A stretch of 64,000 nt of DNA, taken from assembly GCF_009900715.1 (NCBI RefSeq), contig NZ_JAAAJC010000001.1, forward strand, positions 981,216-1,045,215, read 5' to 3'. The notes under the pieces were generated by a model that ran no database searches, had not been told where the DNA came from, and was given only the letters and a program-made list of their open reading frames with translations. The stretch is from Halococcus salsus. GTDB taxonomy: Archaea; Halobacteriota; Halobacteria; Halobacteriales; Halococcaceae. Made by a program: the position numbers and the translations under genes. This document shows positions 1 through 8,239 of this stretch, in pieces (within the stretch, counting starts at the first letter, position 1; the number at the start of each line of letters is the position of its first letter).

Positions 1-614
1 CGCCGCCGTCCTCGTTCTTCGACCCGAGCATCGTGACCGACGACGACGAGGACCGCGAGTGGCGGATCGAGTACACGAAACGCGCCATCGAGTTCGCCGA
101 CGCCGTCGACGCGCCCGCCGTCAGCATCGGCACCGGCCGCCCGCTCGCCAACAACCCGCCCGAGCAGGCCCACGAGTACCTCCGCGACTCGCTCCACACG
201 ATCCTCGACCACGCCGAGGAACACGACGTCCGGGTCGGGATCGAGTACGAACCCGAACTCCTCGTCGAGTGTACGGACGAGGTGCTCGCGCTGATCGGCG
301 ACGTGGGTCGGGACTCGCTCGGCGTCAACCTCGACCTGGGCCACGCGGCGGTCTACGGCGAGGATCCGGCCGAGGCGATCCGCCAGTGTGCGGGTCACAT
401 CACGGGGATCCACCTCGAAGACATCGCGGGCGGGCGACGCGGCAAGCACTACCATCTGGTTCCGGGCGACGGCGACCTCGACTTCCGGGCGATGTTCGAC
501 GCGCTCGACGACGTCGACTACGACGGGTTCGCGACGCTCGAACTCTACACCTACACCGCGAACCCCGACGAGGCCGCCAGTCGGGCTGCCGACGCGCTCG
601 CCGAGTTCCGATAG
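1..614 (+). CDS. Sugar phosphate isomerase/epimerase, TIM-barrel (5' truncated)
   Basis: The gene runs in from the left edge: the frame is open from base 3 with no stop, so the N-terminus is missing. The visible ~203 residues are the C-terminal part of an AP-endonuclease-2-like TIM barrel (xylose isomerase-like superfamily). Conserved metal-ligand positions are recognisable: Glu in IEYEPE, Asp/His in NLDLGH, His in GIHLED, and Glu in ATLELYTY near the end. Members isomerise or epimerise sugars or sugar phosphates; the substrate cannot be read from sequence. It ends 59 bases before the folate gene on the same strand, with no sign of a functional link. Confidence 0.85.
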   Translation, partial: PPSSFFDPSIVTDDDEDREWRIEYTKRAIEFADAVDAPAVSIGTGRPLANNPPEQAHEYLRDSLHTILDHAEEHDVRVGIEYEPELLVECTDEVLALIGDVGRDSLGVNLDLGHAAVYGEDPAEAIRQCAGHITGIHLEDIAGGRRGKHYHLVPGDGDLDFRAMFDALDDVDYDGFATLELYTYTANPDEAASRAADALAEFR

Positions 615-673
615 CGACCGGCGGGGGTCCGAAACTCCGATAACCTCAAACCCGCGTCGAACGCGGTTCGGAC

Positions 674-3124
674 ATGGAGTTCCACGACGCGGCGAACTTC
701 CTCTTCGGGCTTCGCCGTTACCCCCCGAGACCGGGGCTCGCGGCCACCGAGTCCCTGCTCGACCACCTCGGCGACCCCCACGAGGGACTGACGGTGGTCC
801 AGGTCGCCGGTTCGAACGGCAAGGGGAGCACCGCCAGGATGACCGAGTCGGTCCTCCGCGAGGCGGGCCTCGACGTCGGTCTCTACACCTCGCCCCACCT
901 CGATTCGGTTCGCGAGCGGATCCGGACGAACGGCCGCCAGCTGACCGAGGCCGCGCTCGTGGAGTACGTCGAGACCGTCCGGCCGTACGTCCTCGACCGC
1001 GCGGCCGCGGGGACATCGCCCACCTTCTTCGAGACGGTGACGGGGCTCGCGCTCTGGGCGTTCGCGCGAAACGAGGTCGACGTCGCGGTCCTCGAGGTCG
1101 GCATCGGCGGGCGCTACGACGCCACCAGCGTGACCGACCCCCTCGTGAGCGCGGTGACCAGCGTGACGCTCGAACACACCGACGTCCTCGGCGACACCGT
1201 CGAGGCGATCGGGCGCGACCTGGCCCACGTCGCACCCGCCGACGGCCGACTCGTGACCGCCGCCGACGGCGACGCGCTCGCGGGGATCGAGGCACAGGCC
1301 GACGAGGTGGTTCGGGTCGGCGACGATGGGGCCGTCGGGGTGTCCTACGGCGGCCGAACGGGGATCGAGGGACGCGTGCGGCTCTCCGGTTCGGACTGGC
1401 GCGTCGAAACCCCGATTCCACTGGTCGGCGCACACCAGGCCGACAACGCCGGCGTCGCGACGCTGCTCGCGAGACAGGTCTCGTCGGCGCTCGACGTCGA
1501 CCTTTCGACGGACACCATCGAACGCGGGCTCCGCACCGCCCACTGGCCCGGCCGGTTCGAGGTCATGGAACGCGAGCCCTTGGCGGTGCTCGACGGGGCC
1601 CACAACCCCGGTGCGTGCGAGCGGCTCGCGAGCACGTTGGCGGAGTTCGACTACGACGACCTCCACCTCGTCTTCGGCGCGCTCGCGGACAAGGACCACC
1701 GGGGGATGGTCGAGGGGCTCCCGACCCCCGACAGCGTCGTGGCCTGCCGCCCCGACGTCGACCGGGCCGAGGACAACGCGGTGCTCGCGGCGGTCTTCGA
1801 GGACGTCACCGGGATCGACGTCGAGACGACCAGCGACGTCACCGACGCGCTCGCGAACGCGCTCGGGCGGGCGGACCCCGACGACTGCGTACTGGTCTGT
1901 GGCTCGCTCTACACGGTCAGGGAGGCCAGAACCCGCTGGAGCCGGCTCGACGTTCCAAAGGCTGTCGACGACGTGGCCGACGCCCGACGGGCGCTTCGGG
2001 AGACCCACGTCACCGACCCCGGCATCTACCGGATGCGCGGCAAGGCGGTCCACCGAACCCTGAAGACGCGCGTTCGGCCGCGGCAGGCTCAGTACCTGAA
2101 GGAGGAGCTCCTCTCGCTCGGTGGCGAGTGTGCGATATCGGGGCTCAACGACCAGGACGAGGAGTTCCTCGACGTCCTCCTGATGGGCACCCTCGCGCAG
2201 TTCAAGCGGCTCACCCGGAAGCTCGACGCCCAACCCTACGGCCTCGGACCGCTGGCCGAGGGCATCGCCGACGCGCTCTCGCTCGGTGACGGGGATCGTG
2301 ACCGGGGCTACCCGTGGGACGACCGAACGGCTGTGATGGGCATTCTGAACGTCACCCCCGACAGCTTCCACGACGGCGGCGAGTTCGAGACCACCGAGCG
2401 GGCCGTCGCACGCGCCGAGGAGATGCTGGCGAACGACGTCGACGTCATCGACGTCGGTGGTGAGAGCACGCGACCCGGTGCGGACGAGGTCCCGGTCGCG
2501 GACGAGCGTGATCGAGTCGTGCCCGTCATCGAGCGGCTCGCGGACCGGGACGTTCTCGTGTCGATAGACACCCGGAAGGCGTCGGTGGCGCGCGCGGCGC
2601 TCGACGCCGGCGCGGACATCGTGAACGACGTCTCGGGGCTCGCCGACCCCGAGATGCGGTTCGTGGTGGCCGAGTACGACTGTCCGGTGGTGGTGATGCA
2701 CAGCATCGACGCGCCGGTCGATCCCAGTACCGAAGTCGACTACGACGACGTGGTCGCGGACACGCTCCGCGAGCTCCGCGAGACGATCTTGGTGGCCGAA
2801 CGGGCGGGTATCGACCGCGAGAACGTCATCGTCGACCCCGGGGTCGGTTTCGGGAAGAGTAGAACCGAAAGCTTCGCCGTGCTCGGTCGGCTCGGCGAGT
2901 TCCGCGCGCTCGGCTGCCCGATACTGTTCGGCCACTCCCACAAGTCGATGTTCGACCTCGTGGGGCGCGACGCCGACGAGCGCCTCCAGGCGACGGTGGC
3001 GGCGAGCGCGGTGGCCGCCGAACGCGGGGCCGACATCCTGCGGGTCCACGACGTCGCGGAGACCGTGGCGGCGGTCCGGGTCAGCGAGGCTGCGAACGAC
3101 CCCGACGCGTTCACCATCGATTGA
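674..3124 (+). CDS. folCP: Folylpolyglutamate/dihydrofolate synthase - dihydropteroate synthase fusion
   Basis: A single 816-residue protein joins two folate-pathway enzymes. Residues ~1-430 are a Mur-ligase-type FolC domain with the P-loop GSNGKGST at 46-53 and the TSPHL segment after it; it ligates glutamate to dihydropteroate or folate. A linker of ~110 residues resembles the N-terminal extension of archaeal DHPS-like proteins. From about residue 555 the FolP (dihydropteroate synthase) barrel follows, with NVTPDSF, DVGGESTRPG and DPGVGFGK. The usual SRKS motif reads SHKS. The FolC-FolP fusion is known in haloarchaea. The first ATG after the isomerase gene is the natural start. It is followed by an independent VOC gene. 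Confidence 0.93.
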   Translation: MEFHDAANFLFGLRRYPPRPGLAATESLLDHLGDPHEGLTVVQVAGSNGKGSTARMTESVLREAGLDVGLYTSPHLDSVRERIRTNGRQLTEAALVEYVETVRPYVLDRAAAGTSPTFFETVTGLALWAFARNEVDVAVLEVGIGGRYDATSVTDPLVSAVTSVTLEHTDVLGDTVEAIGRDLAHVAPADGRLVTAADGDALAGIEAQADEVVRVGDDGAVGVSYGGRTGIEGRVRLSGSDWRVETPIPLVGAHQADNAGVATLLARQVSSALDVDLSTDTIERGLRTAHWPGRFEVMEREPLAVLDGAHNPGACERLASTLAEFDYDDLHLVFGALADKDHRGMVEGLPTPDSVVACRPDVDRAEDNAVLAAVFEDVTGIDVETTSDVTDALANALGRADPDDCVLVCGSLYTVREARTRWSRLDVPKAVDDVADARRALRETHVTDPGIYRMRGKAVHRTLKTRVRPRQAQYLKEELLSLGGECAISGLNDQDEEFLDVLLMGTLAQFKRLTRKLDAQPYGLGPLAEGIADALSLGDGDRDRGYPWDDRTAVMGILNVTPDSFHDGGEFETTERAVARAEEMLANDVDVIDVGGESTRPGADEVPVADERDRVVPVIERLADRDVLVSIDTRKASVARAALDAGADIVNDVSGLADPEMRFVVAEYDCPVVVMHSIDAPVDPSTEVDYDDVVADTLRELRETILVAERAGIDRENVIVDPGVGFGKSRTESFAVLGRLGEFRALGCPILFGHSHKSMFDLVGRDADERLQATVAASAVAAERGADILRVHDVAETVAAVRVSEAANDPDAFTID

Positions 3125-3191
3125 AGCACTCGACGAGCGCGCCGTCGGCGGGCGGCAACAGCGCTTTCCACCACCGACCCGACCGTCGAGC

Positions 3192-3596
3192 ATGGCCTTC
3201 GAACCCGTCGACCTCGACCACGTCGCGCTCCGCGTCGGCGACCTCGACGACGCGCTCGCGTTCTACCACGACCGCCTCGGGCTCGCCGTCCGGGACCGGG
3301 ACGCCTTCGAACGCGACGAGGTCCCGTTCGTGGCGGTCGCCGCCGGCGGCCGGCACCTCCACCTCGTGCCGACCGACGAGCCCTTCGACGTCGACGGCGA
3401 GCACGTCTGTCTGTTGCTCCGATCCGACGAAACCGACACCCGCGAGGCGATGGCGACGCTGCTCGACGAGCTCCGCGAGGCGGGCGTGACGGTCGAGTCG
3501 GGCGAGCCCCACGAACGACTCGGGGCCTACGGTCGCGACTGGGCGGCCTACGTTCGCGACCCCGACGGCCGCCGGGTCGAACTCAAACTCCACTGA
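3192..3596 (+). CDS. VOC-superfamily (glyoxalase/dioxygenase-like) protein
   Basis: This 134-residue protein has the paired beta-alpha-beta-beta-beta fold signature of vicinal-oxygen-chelate proteins: LDHVALRVGDL at the N-terminus, HLHLVPTDE in the middle, and DPDGRRVELKLH at the end. His and Glu residues at these places are the usual metal ligands. The family includes glyoxalase I, extradiol dioxygenases and fosfomycin-type resistance enzymes, and the substrate cannot be assigned. It lies 67 bases downstream of the folate fusion gene on the same strand but has its own start, so co-transcription is possible but not shown. Confidence 0.85.
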   Translation: MAFEPVDLDHVALRVGDLDDALAFYHDRLGLAVRDRDAFERDEVPFVAVAAGGRHLHLVPTDEPFDVDGEHVCLLLRSDETDTREAMATLLDELREAGVTVESGEPHERLGAYGRDWAAYVRDPDGRRVELKLH

Positions 3597-3653
3597 GTCG
3601 GGTTGAATCCGTCCCGATCCTCCCCGTACGATCTAGCTACCTAGTGATATTCG

Positions 3654-3661
3654 TTACAATA
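3654..3661 (+). promoter_or_regulatory. Putative TATA box for the TbsP-like regulator
   Basis: TTACAATA is centred about 27 bases before the ATG at 3685. That is the spacing expected for a leaderless haloarchaeal transcript. It sits in an A+T-richer patch (3630-3680) of otherwise G+C-rich DNA. Confidence 0.45.
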
Positions 3662-3684
3662 GCAACCCGCATTGTCCTATGTAG

Positions 3685-4515
3685 ATGACGTTCGCAACAC
3701 AGTCGGTCCGGACCGAAAGAAACGTTACCGAGGTCTGTCACGCCCTGCTGGACGGCCGTTCGGATGACATCCTCGTGGTCGGCCCGTCGCCGGCGGTCAT
3801 CGAGGGTCTCCTCGACGCCCTCGACGACCGCACCGACCCGCCCACGATACGCCTGCTCGCGGCCGAGTCGGTGCTGAAGGCGTTCGTGCGTGACTTCACG
3901 GACGCGGCGACCCTCGCGGACTTCGTCGCCGCCGACGTGGTCTCGCTGAGCGTCTCGGCGGACCTCTTCGATGGCCCGCTCGTGCTGACCGACGACGAGG
4001 TGGTGTCGGTCGTCTCGACCGAGAACCGGAGTGCGATCCTGAGCACCGACGACGAGACGTTCGTCGCGACCGCCCGGGAGGAGTACACCGCGTGCTGGGA
4101 GAACGCCGAGCCGTTCAGCCTCCGAACCCCGCCGCTCTCGCGCGTCCACGAGACCATGAACGAGGAGTTCGGCTCCGAGACCACGGCGGACTTCGAGCGG
4201 ATGCGCGCCTCGCTCGCCCACGACGACGCCTCGGGCGGTCTCGACGAGGTGGACATCAGCCTGCTCGCCGCGGCGAAGAACGAGGTGCTCCTCTACGACC
4301 TCAGCACGTGGGGCGAGAGCGTCGGTCTCGCCAGTCGCGCGACCTTCTCACGGAAGAAGACCCAGTTCGAGGACGCCGGCCTGATAGAGACCGAGAAGGT
4401 CCCGATCGACGTGGGTCGGCCACGGCTCCGGCTCCTGCTCGGGGACGACCGCCTTCGCGACGCCACCGACTTGGTCGCGACCGCCGAGGAGCTGCTCGCG
4501 GACGCCGACGTCTGA
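3685..4515 (+). CDS. TbsP-like transcriptional regulator (DUF5821-type)
   Basis: This 276-residue protein has an N-terminal alpha/beta region similar to a DICER-like regulatory fold (segments LVVGPSPAVIEGLLDAL and TIRLLAAESVLKAF). Residues ~195-260 form a winged-helix-like region (LLYDLSTWGESVGLASRATFSRKKTQFEDAGLIETEKVPIDVG in outline). It matches the haloarchaeal family that includes TbsP, described in Haloferax as acting with TrmB on the gluconeogenic gene gapII. A second copy lies at 47753-48589, and the two align across their length, most strongly in the C-terminal DNA-binding part. Targets of this copy are unknown. Assignment is by recognition of the family, not by a search. Confidence 0.7.
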   Translation: MTFATQSVRTERNVTEVCHALLDGRSDDILVVGPSPAVIEGLLDALDDRTDPPTIRLLAAESVLKAFVRDFTDAATLADFVAADVVSLSVSADLFDGPLVLTDDEVVSVVSTENRSAILSTDDETFVATAREEYTACWENAEPFSLRTPPLSRVHETMNEEFGSETTADFERMRASLAHDDASGGLDEVDISLLAAAKNEVLLYDLSTWGESVGLASRATFSRKKTQFEDAGLIETEKVPIDVGRPRLRLLLGDDRLRDATDLVATAEELLADADV

Positions 4516-4556
4516 AGAGGCATTGATTCGTTCGGTCCGATACGCTTCGAACGCCG

Positions 4557-5342
4557 TCAGACCTGGCCGTAGCCCTGGAGCGAGAGCCAGACCGACCCGA
4601 CCACCAGCACGAGCCCGACGACGACGACCGCCCAGTCGACGGTGTCGAACGCCGGTTTGTCGTAGAACGTCCGGTCACGTCGCGGGTCGAACCCACGGGC
4701 TTCGAGCGCCATCGCCTGGGTCTGGACCGACCGGACCGCGGTCATGAACACCGGGACGATCAGCGGGATGTAGGCCCGGAATCGGGCGATCGGGTTCGTC
4801 CCGCTCACCTCGTGGCCGCGGGCGGCCTGGGCCTGCCTGACGGTGCCGGTCGCGCCGAGGAAGGTCGGGAACAGCCGGAGGGCGGTCCCGACCGCGAAAC
4901 AGAAGGCGTAGGGGAGCCCCAGCGACCGGAGCCCGGTGACGATCTCCTCGTTCGAGGTGGTCGTGATGAACAGCAGCCCACCGAGGATGAACGCCACGAT
5001 GCGTTCGCTCCGCCCGAGCGCGAACAGGAGCTCGTAGGTCGTGACGGCGAACCACGGGGTCTGGAGCACGACGGTGTCGCCGGGTGGGGTGAACGCCGGC
5101 CAGAGCACGAACCCGACGAGGAACACCGCGACGATCACGAACGAGAGGCGCTTGACGTTGCGCCACCCGCCGGCGTACACCAGCGCGACGAACAGCGCGA
5201 CGAGTGGGACGGCGACCACGACGGGGTTCCCGAAGACGTAGGCGGTCGTGAGCACGCCGACCAGCAACGCGAGCATCGACCGGGCGTTGAGCCGGTGGAG
5301 CATCGTGGGTTTGTCGACGTAGAGCGAGGTCGAGCCGCTCAT
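4557..5342 (-). CDS. ECF transporter T component (EcfT)
   Basis: EcfT is the transmembrane coupling subunit of an energy-coupling-factor importer. The 261-residue protein has about five hydrophobic segments and the paired Ala-Arg-Gly-type coupling motifs (ARGHEVSG near residue 180 and EARGFDPRR near 220) that contact the ATPases. Its ATG overlaps the stop of the upstream double-ATPase gene by four bases (ATGA), indicating translational coupling. Gene order on the minus strand is S component, fused A1A2 ATPase, T component. The substrate depends on the S component and is not identified. Confidence 0.9.
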   Translation of the reverse strand: MSGSTSLYVDKPTMLHRLNARSMLALLVGVLTTAYVFGNPVVVAVPLVALFVALVYAGGWRNVKRLSFVIVAVFLVGFVLWPAFTPPGDTVVLQTPWFAVTTYELLFALGRSERIVAFILGGLLFITTTSNEEIVTGLRSLGLPYAFCFAVGTALRLFPTFLGATGTVRQAQAARGHEVSGTNPIARFRAYIPLIVPVFMTAVRSVQTQAMALEARGFDPRRDRTFYDKPAFDTVDWAVVVVGLVLVVGSVWLSLQGYGQV

Positions 5343-7219
5343 TCGAGGCCCCCGTCGTTCGCCGTTCCCCGCGGCGTGCTGTCGGCCGAGACCGCGTTCT
5401 CGCCGCCGAGCCCGGCCACCACCTCGTCGACCGAGAGCGCCGGCAGGTCGCCCTCCCCCGCGAGCCGGTTCGAGAGCGCGACCGGTTGCGGGGACTTGAG
5501 GTCCCAGCGTTCGAGCGCGTCGACGTCGGCGAACAGCTCACGGGTCGGGCGGTCGGCGACCTTCTCGCCGTCGGCCATCACCACCGTTCGGGGCGCGTAC
5601 CGTGCCACCGTACCCATACTGTGGGTCACCATCACCAGCGTGAGCCCATCCTCGCGGTTCAGCCGGGCCGCGAGGTCGAGGAACTGGCGTTGCTGTGCGG
5701 CGTCGAGCCCCGTCGTGGGTTCGTCGAAGACGATGACCTCGGGGTCGGTGGCGAGGATGCTCGCGAGCGCGACCCGCTGGCGTTGGCCCTTCGAGAGGCT
5801 GAACGGGTCGGCCTCCTCCAACCCGTCGAGTTCGACGGTCTCGATCGCCCGCTCGACACGTCTGTCGAGGTCCTCGCCCTCCAGCCCGAAGTTCTCCGGG
5901 CCGAACCGGACCTCCTCGGCCACCGAGGTCGCGAAGATCTGGTGGTCGGGGTTCTGGAAGACGTAGCCCACCGACCGACCGACCTCGCCCATCGAGAGCG
6001 CGGAGACGTCGCGGTCGCGCCACCGCGCGCTCCCCGAATCCGGGGCGAGCAATCCGTTGAAGTGTTTCGCGAGGGTGGTCTTCCCGCTGCCGTTGTGGCC
6101 GACGATGGCGACCACCTCGCCCTCGCGGACCGTGAGGTCCACGCCGTCGACCGCCCGGACGACGCCCTGGTCGGTATCGTAGGTGTGCACGAGGTCGTCG
6201 AACTCGAAGACCGGGTCGCCGAGGGAGCCGCCGGTGCCGGCCGGCGCACCCGGGAGCGAGCCGTCGCGGGTCGCGGGCGGGGTCCATTCGAGGTCCCTCC
6301 CGGCGACGCACTCGACCGCCTCCTCGACCGTCAGCGGGTTCTCGTCCGGCCAGCCCACCCGGTCGAAGACGTCGACGACGGCGGGAACGCCGACACGTGC
6401 CTCGCGGAGCGCGTCGGCGTCGGTGAACACCTCGCGTGCGGTGCCGTGACGGAAGACCCGACCGCCGCGGAGGAGCACTGCCCGGTCGGCGAGCAGCGCC
6501 TCCTCGATCTTGTGGGTCACCAGCACGATGTCGCTCGGGCTGCCCGCCTCGCCCGCGTGGTCGGCGAGCGAACGGACCACCGAGAGGGTGTCGCGACTGC
6601 CGCCGGGGTCGAGATCGCTCGTGGGTTCGTCGAGGAGCAGGAGGTCCGGGTGGTTCGCCATCACGCCGGCGAAGACGAGGCGCTGTTTCTGCCCGCCCGA
6701 GAGGGTGTCGGGCGAGCGGCGGCGGTCGAGGTCCCCGAGGCCCATCAGGTCGAGCGAGCGCTCGATGCGGTCGCCGATCTCCTCCGGCGGGACCGCGAGG
6801 TTCTCCGGCCCGAAGGCCACCTCCGCCGAGATGCTCGTCCCGAAGAGCTGGTCCTCGTAGTCCTGGAGCACCATCCCGACCACCTCGGCCATCTCGCTGA
6901 CGCGAGCCTCGGTGGCGTCGCGACCGAGCACCGTCACGTCGCCCGAGAACGAGCCCGTGATGAAGTCGGGGATGATCGAGTTGAGGGTGCGGAGGAGGGT
7001 TGACTTCCCACCGCCGCTCGCACCCATCACGACGGTGAACGAGCCGGGGGCGAAGTCGAGGCTCGTCCCGCGGAGCACCGGCCCGCCGCGTTCGTCGGGG
7101 TCCGGTGCCGAGTCGTCGGCGAAGGTCGCGGCATCCGGCAGGTCCACGCCCTGCTCGTAGGCGAAGACCACGTCTTCGAGCCGGGCTGCGGGGTCGGTTT
7201 CGTCGGTCGCTTCTCCCAT
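5339..7219 (-). CDS. ECF transporter fused double ATPase (EcfA1-EcfA2)
   Basis: This 626-residue protein holds two complete ABC ATPase domains in one chain. The first has Walker A GASGGGKST, signature LSGGQKQR and Walker B LLLLDEPTSD. The second has GHNGSGKTT, the diverged signature LSKGQRQR and VIVFDEPTTG. In most organisms these are two proteins, EcfA and EcfA', forming a heterodimer. I chose the ATG at 7219 over an in-frame GTG at 7243 because TTTAA at about 7247-7252 would give a leaderless transcript there. It lies 42 bases after the S component gene and overlaps ecfT. Confidence 0.92.
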   Translation of the reverse strand: MGEATDETDPAARLEDVVFAYEQGVDLPDAATFADDSAPDPDERGGPVLRGTSLDFAPGSFTVVMGASGGGKSTLLRTLNSIIPDFITGSFSGDVTVLGRDATEARVSEMAEVVGMVLQDYEDQLFGTSISAEVAFGPENLAVPPEEIGDRIERSLDLMGLGDLDRRRSPDTLSGGQKQRLVFAGVMANHPDLLLLDEPTSDLDPGGSRDTLSVVRSLADHAGEAGSPSDIVLVTHKIEEALLADRAVLLRGGRVFRHGTAREVFTDADALREARVGVPAVVDVFDRVGWPDENPLTVEEAVECVAGRDLEWTPPATRDGSLPGAPAGTGGSLGDPVFEFDDLVHTYDTDQGVVRAVDGVDLTVREGEVVAIVGHNGSGKTTLAKHFNGLLAPDSGSARWRDRDVSALSMGEVGRSVGYVFQNPDHQIFATSVAEEVRFGPENFGLEGEDLDRRVERAIETVELDGLEEADPFSLSKGQRQRVALASILATDPEVIVFDEPTTGLDAAQQRQFLDLAARLNREDGLTLVMVTHSMGTVARYAPRTVVMADGEKVADRPTRELFADVDALERWDLKSPQPVALSNRLAGEGDLPALSVDEVVAGLGGENAVSADSTPRGTANDGGLE

Positions 7220-7246
7220 TCTTATGGTTCGCTCGCTTCCCACACG

Positions 7247-7252
7247 GTTAAA
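7247..7252 (-). promoter_or_regulatory. Possible internal TATA box before the fused ATPase gene
   Basis: On the minus strand GTTTAACC lies ~28 bases before the ATG at 7219, in the short gap after the S component gene. It could give a separate leaderless transcript for the ATPase and T component, so these could also serve other S components. This is inference from spacing only. Confidence 0.3.
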
Positions 7253-7261
7253 CGCAATTTT

Positions 7262-8053
7262 TTAGCTCACGATCGACGAGAGTCGTTCGCCCGAGATCGC
7301 CGCGAAGGCGAACGCGAGAACGAGCCCGACCGCGCCGAGCACCAGCTGGACGGTCGAGCCCGGGGACGCGACGAACGTCCCGACCGCGATCCAGACGAAC
7401 GCGACGACGAGGAACCCGACGGCGGCGAGCTGCGTTCGCGAGCTGCTCACGTTCGGGAGGTCCTCGTTTCGCATCACGTCGGGGTAGAGGAGACCGAGGT
7501 CCTTGACCCGCCCCCAGAGCAGGAAGAGCAGGATCGGCCCGAGGATCGCCGACGTGAGGAAGTTGTTGATACCGATCGAGACGCTGATCGCCGGGAAGGG
7601 CGCGAGGCCGAGGGTGTCGAGCCCCCACGCGATGGTCGACGCGGTGAGCGCCGAGGCGACCGCCGCGATGACGACGTACTCGGCGAGCTGTTTGCCGGTG
7701 TTCGTGCGGAAGTCCGGTTCGTTGCCGCTCGATAGCGGCCCGAGGCTCCCCCAGAGCTTGTAGCCGATCATCCCGTAGAAGAAGTTGCCGATGAACCCGA
7801 AGATGCTCCCCGGCGAGAGCGTCCCGCCGAAGATATCGCCGATCAGGTTGCCGATCGCCGACCCCCACGCCGCCGCGGGGCCGAACATCAGCCCGAAGAT
7901 CACCGGAAACACGTTCGCGGGGCGAACGCTGACGAACCCCGGGATGAGCTGAAACGCCTTAAAGGGGATCAGGATCGCGGCGTAGACGGCCGCCACCACG
8001 GCGACCAACATGATCATTCGGGTGTCGCGCCACATCGTGAATGCTTCTCGCAT
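7262..8053 (-). CDS. ECF transporter S component (substrate-binding membrane subunit)
   Basis: This 263-residue integral membrane protein has about six hydrophobic segments. The first (MLVAVVAAVYAAILIPF) is followed by the S-component-like stretch RPANVFPVIFGLMFGPAAAWGSAIGNLIGDIF. It sits directly upstream of the fused ATPase and EcfT genes, so it should define the substrate of that transporter. The substrate is unknown. An in-frame ATG at 8146 exists, but the start at 8053 is preferred because a strong TATA-like element lies 35 bases upstream of it and GAGGAG lies nine bases before it. The 5' leader is too short for a riboswitch. Confidence 0.85.
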   Translation of the reverse strand: MREAFTMWRDTRMIMLVAVVAAVYAAILIPFKAFQLIPGFVSVRPANVFPVIFGLMFGPAAAWGSAIGNLIGDIFGGTLSPGSIFGFIGNFFYGMIGYKLWGSLGPLSSGNEPDFRTNTGKQLAEYVVIAAVASALTASTIAWGLDTLGLAPFPAISVSIGINNFLTSAILGPILLFLLWGRVKDLGLLYPDVMRNEDLPNVSSSRTQLAAVGFLVVAFVWIAVGTFVASPGSTVQLVLGAVGLVLAFAFAAISGERLSSIVS

Positions 8054-8082
8054 TATACGACGCTCCTCGAAGACGCTACGCT

Positions 8083-8093
8083 TAAAATATTTG
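8083..8093 (-). promoter_or_regulatory. TATA box of the ECF transporter operon
   Basis: On the minus strand AAATATTTTAA preceded by GCGAAAGC (BRE-like purines) stands out in G+C-rich DNA. It would place the transcription start near 8062, close to the ATG at 8053. Confidence 0.55.
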
Positions 8094-8239
8094 CTTTCGC
8101 TTGGATGCCTGATCGCTTTCGCGCCGTATTCCGTCACATTCGACACAGCACTGGGTGCCTAGTGGGCCACGACGGGCCGAGCGCTCCCCGCCGACGACGG
8201 AGCGGTAGGTCTATTTCCCGCCCGCGAGTCGGCCGCGGT

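Noticed and set aside
551-3193. 880-residue minus-strand open frame opposite the folate fusion gene
   Set aside because: It is the antisense shadow of folCP. Its composition (Val/Arg/Asp/His-rich, no motifs) is typical of reverse-strand frames in G+C-rich haloarchaeal genes.
8053-8239. Possible riboswitch before the ECF S component gene
   Set aside because: The TATA box places the transcription start within about ten bases of the ATG, leaving no room for a structured leader.
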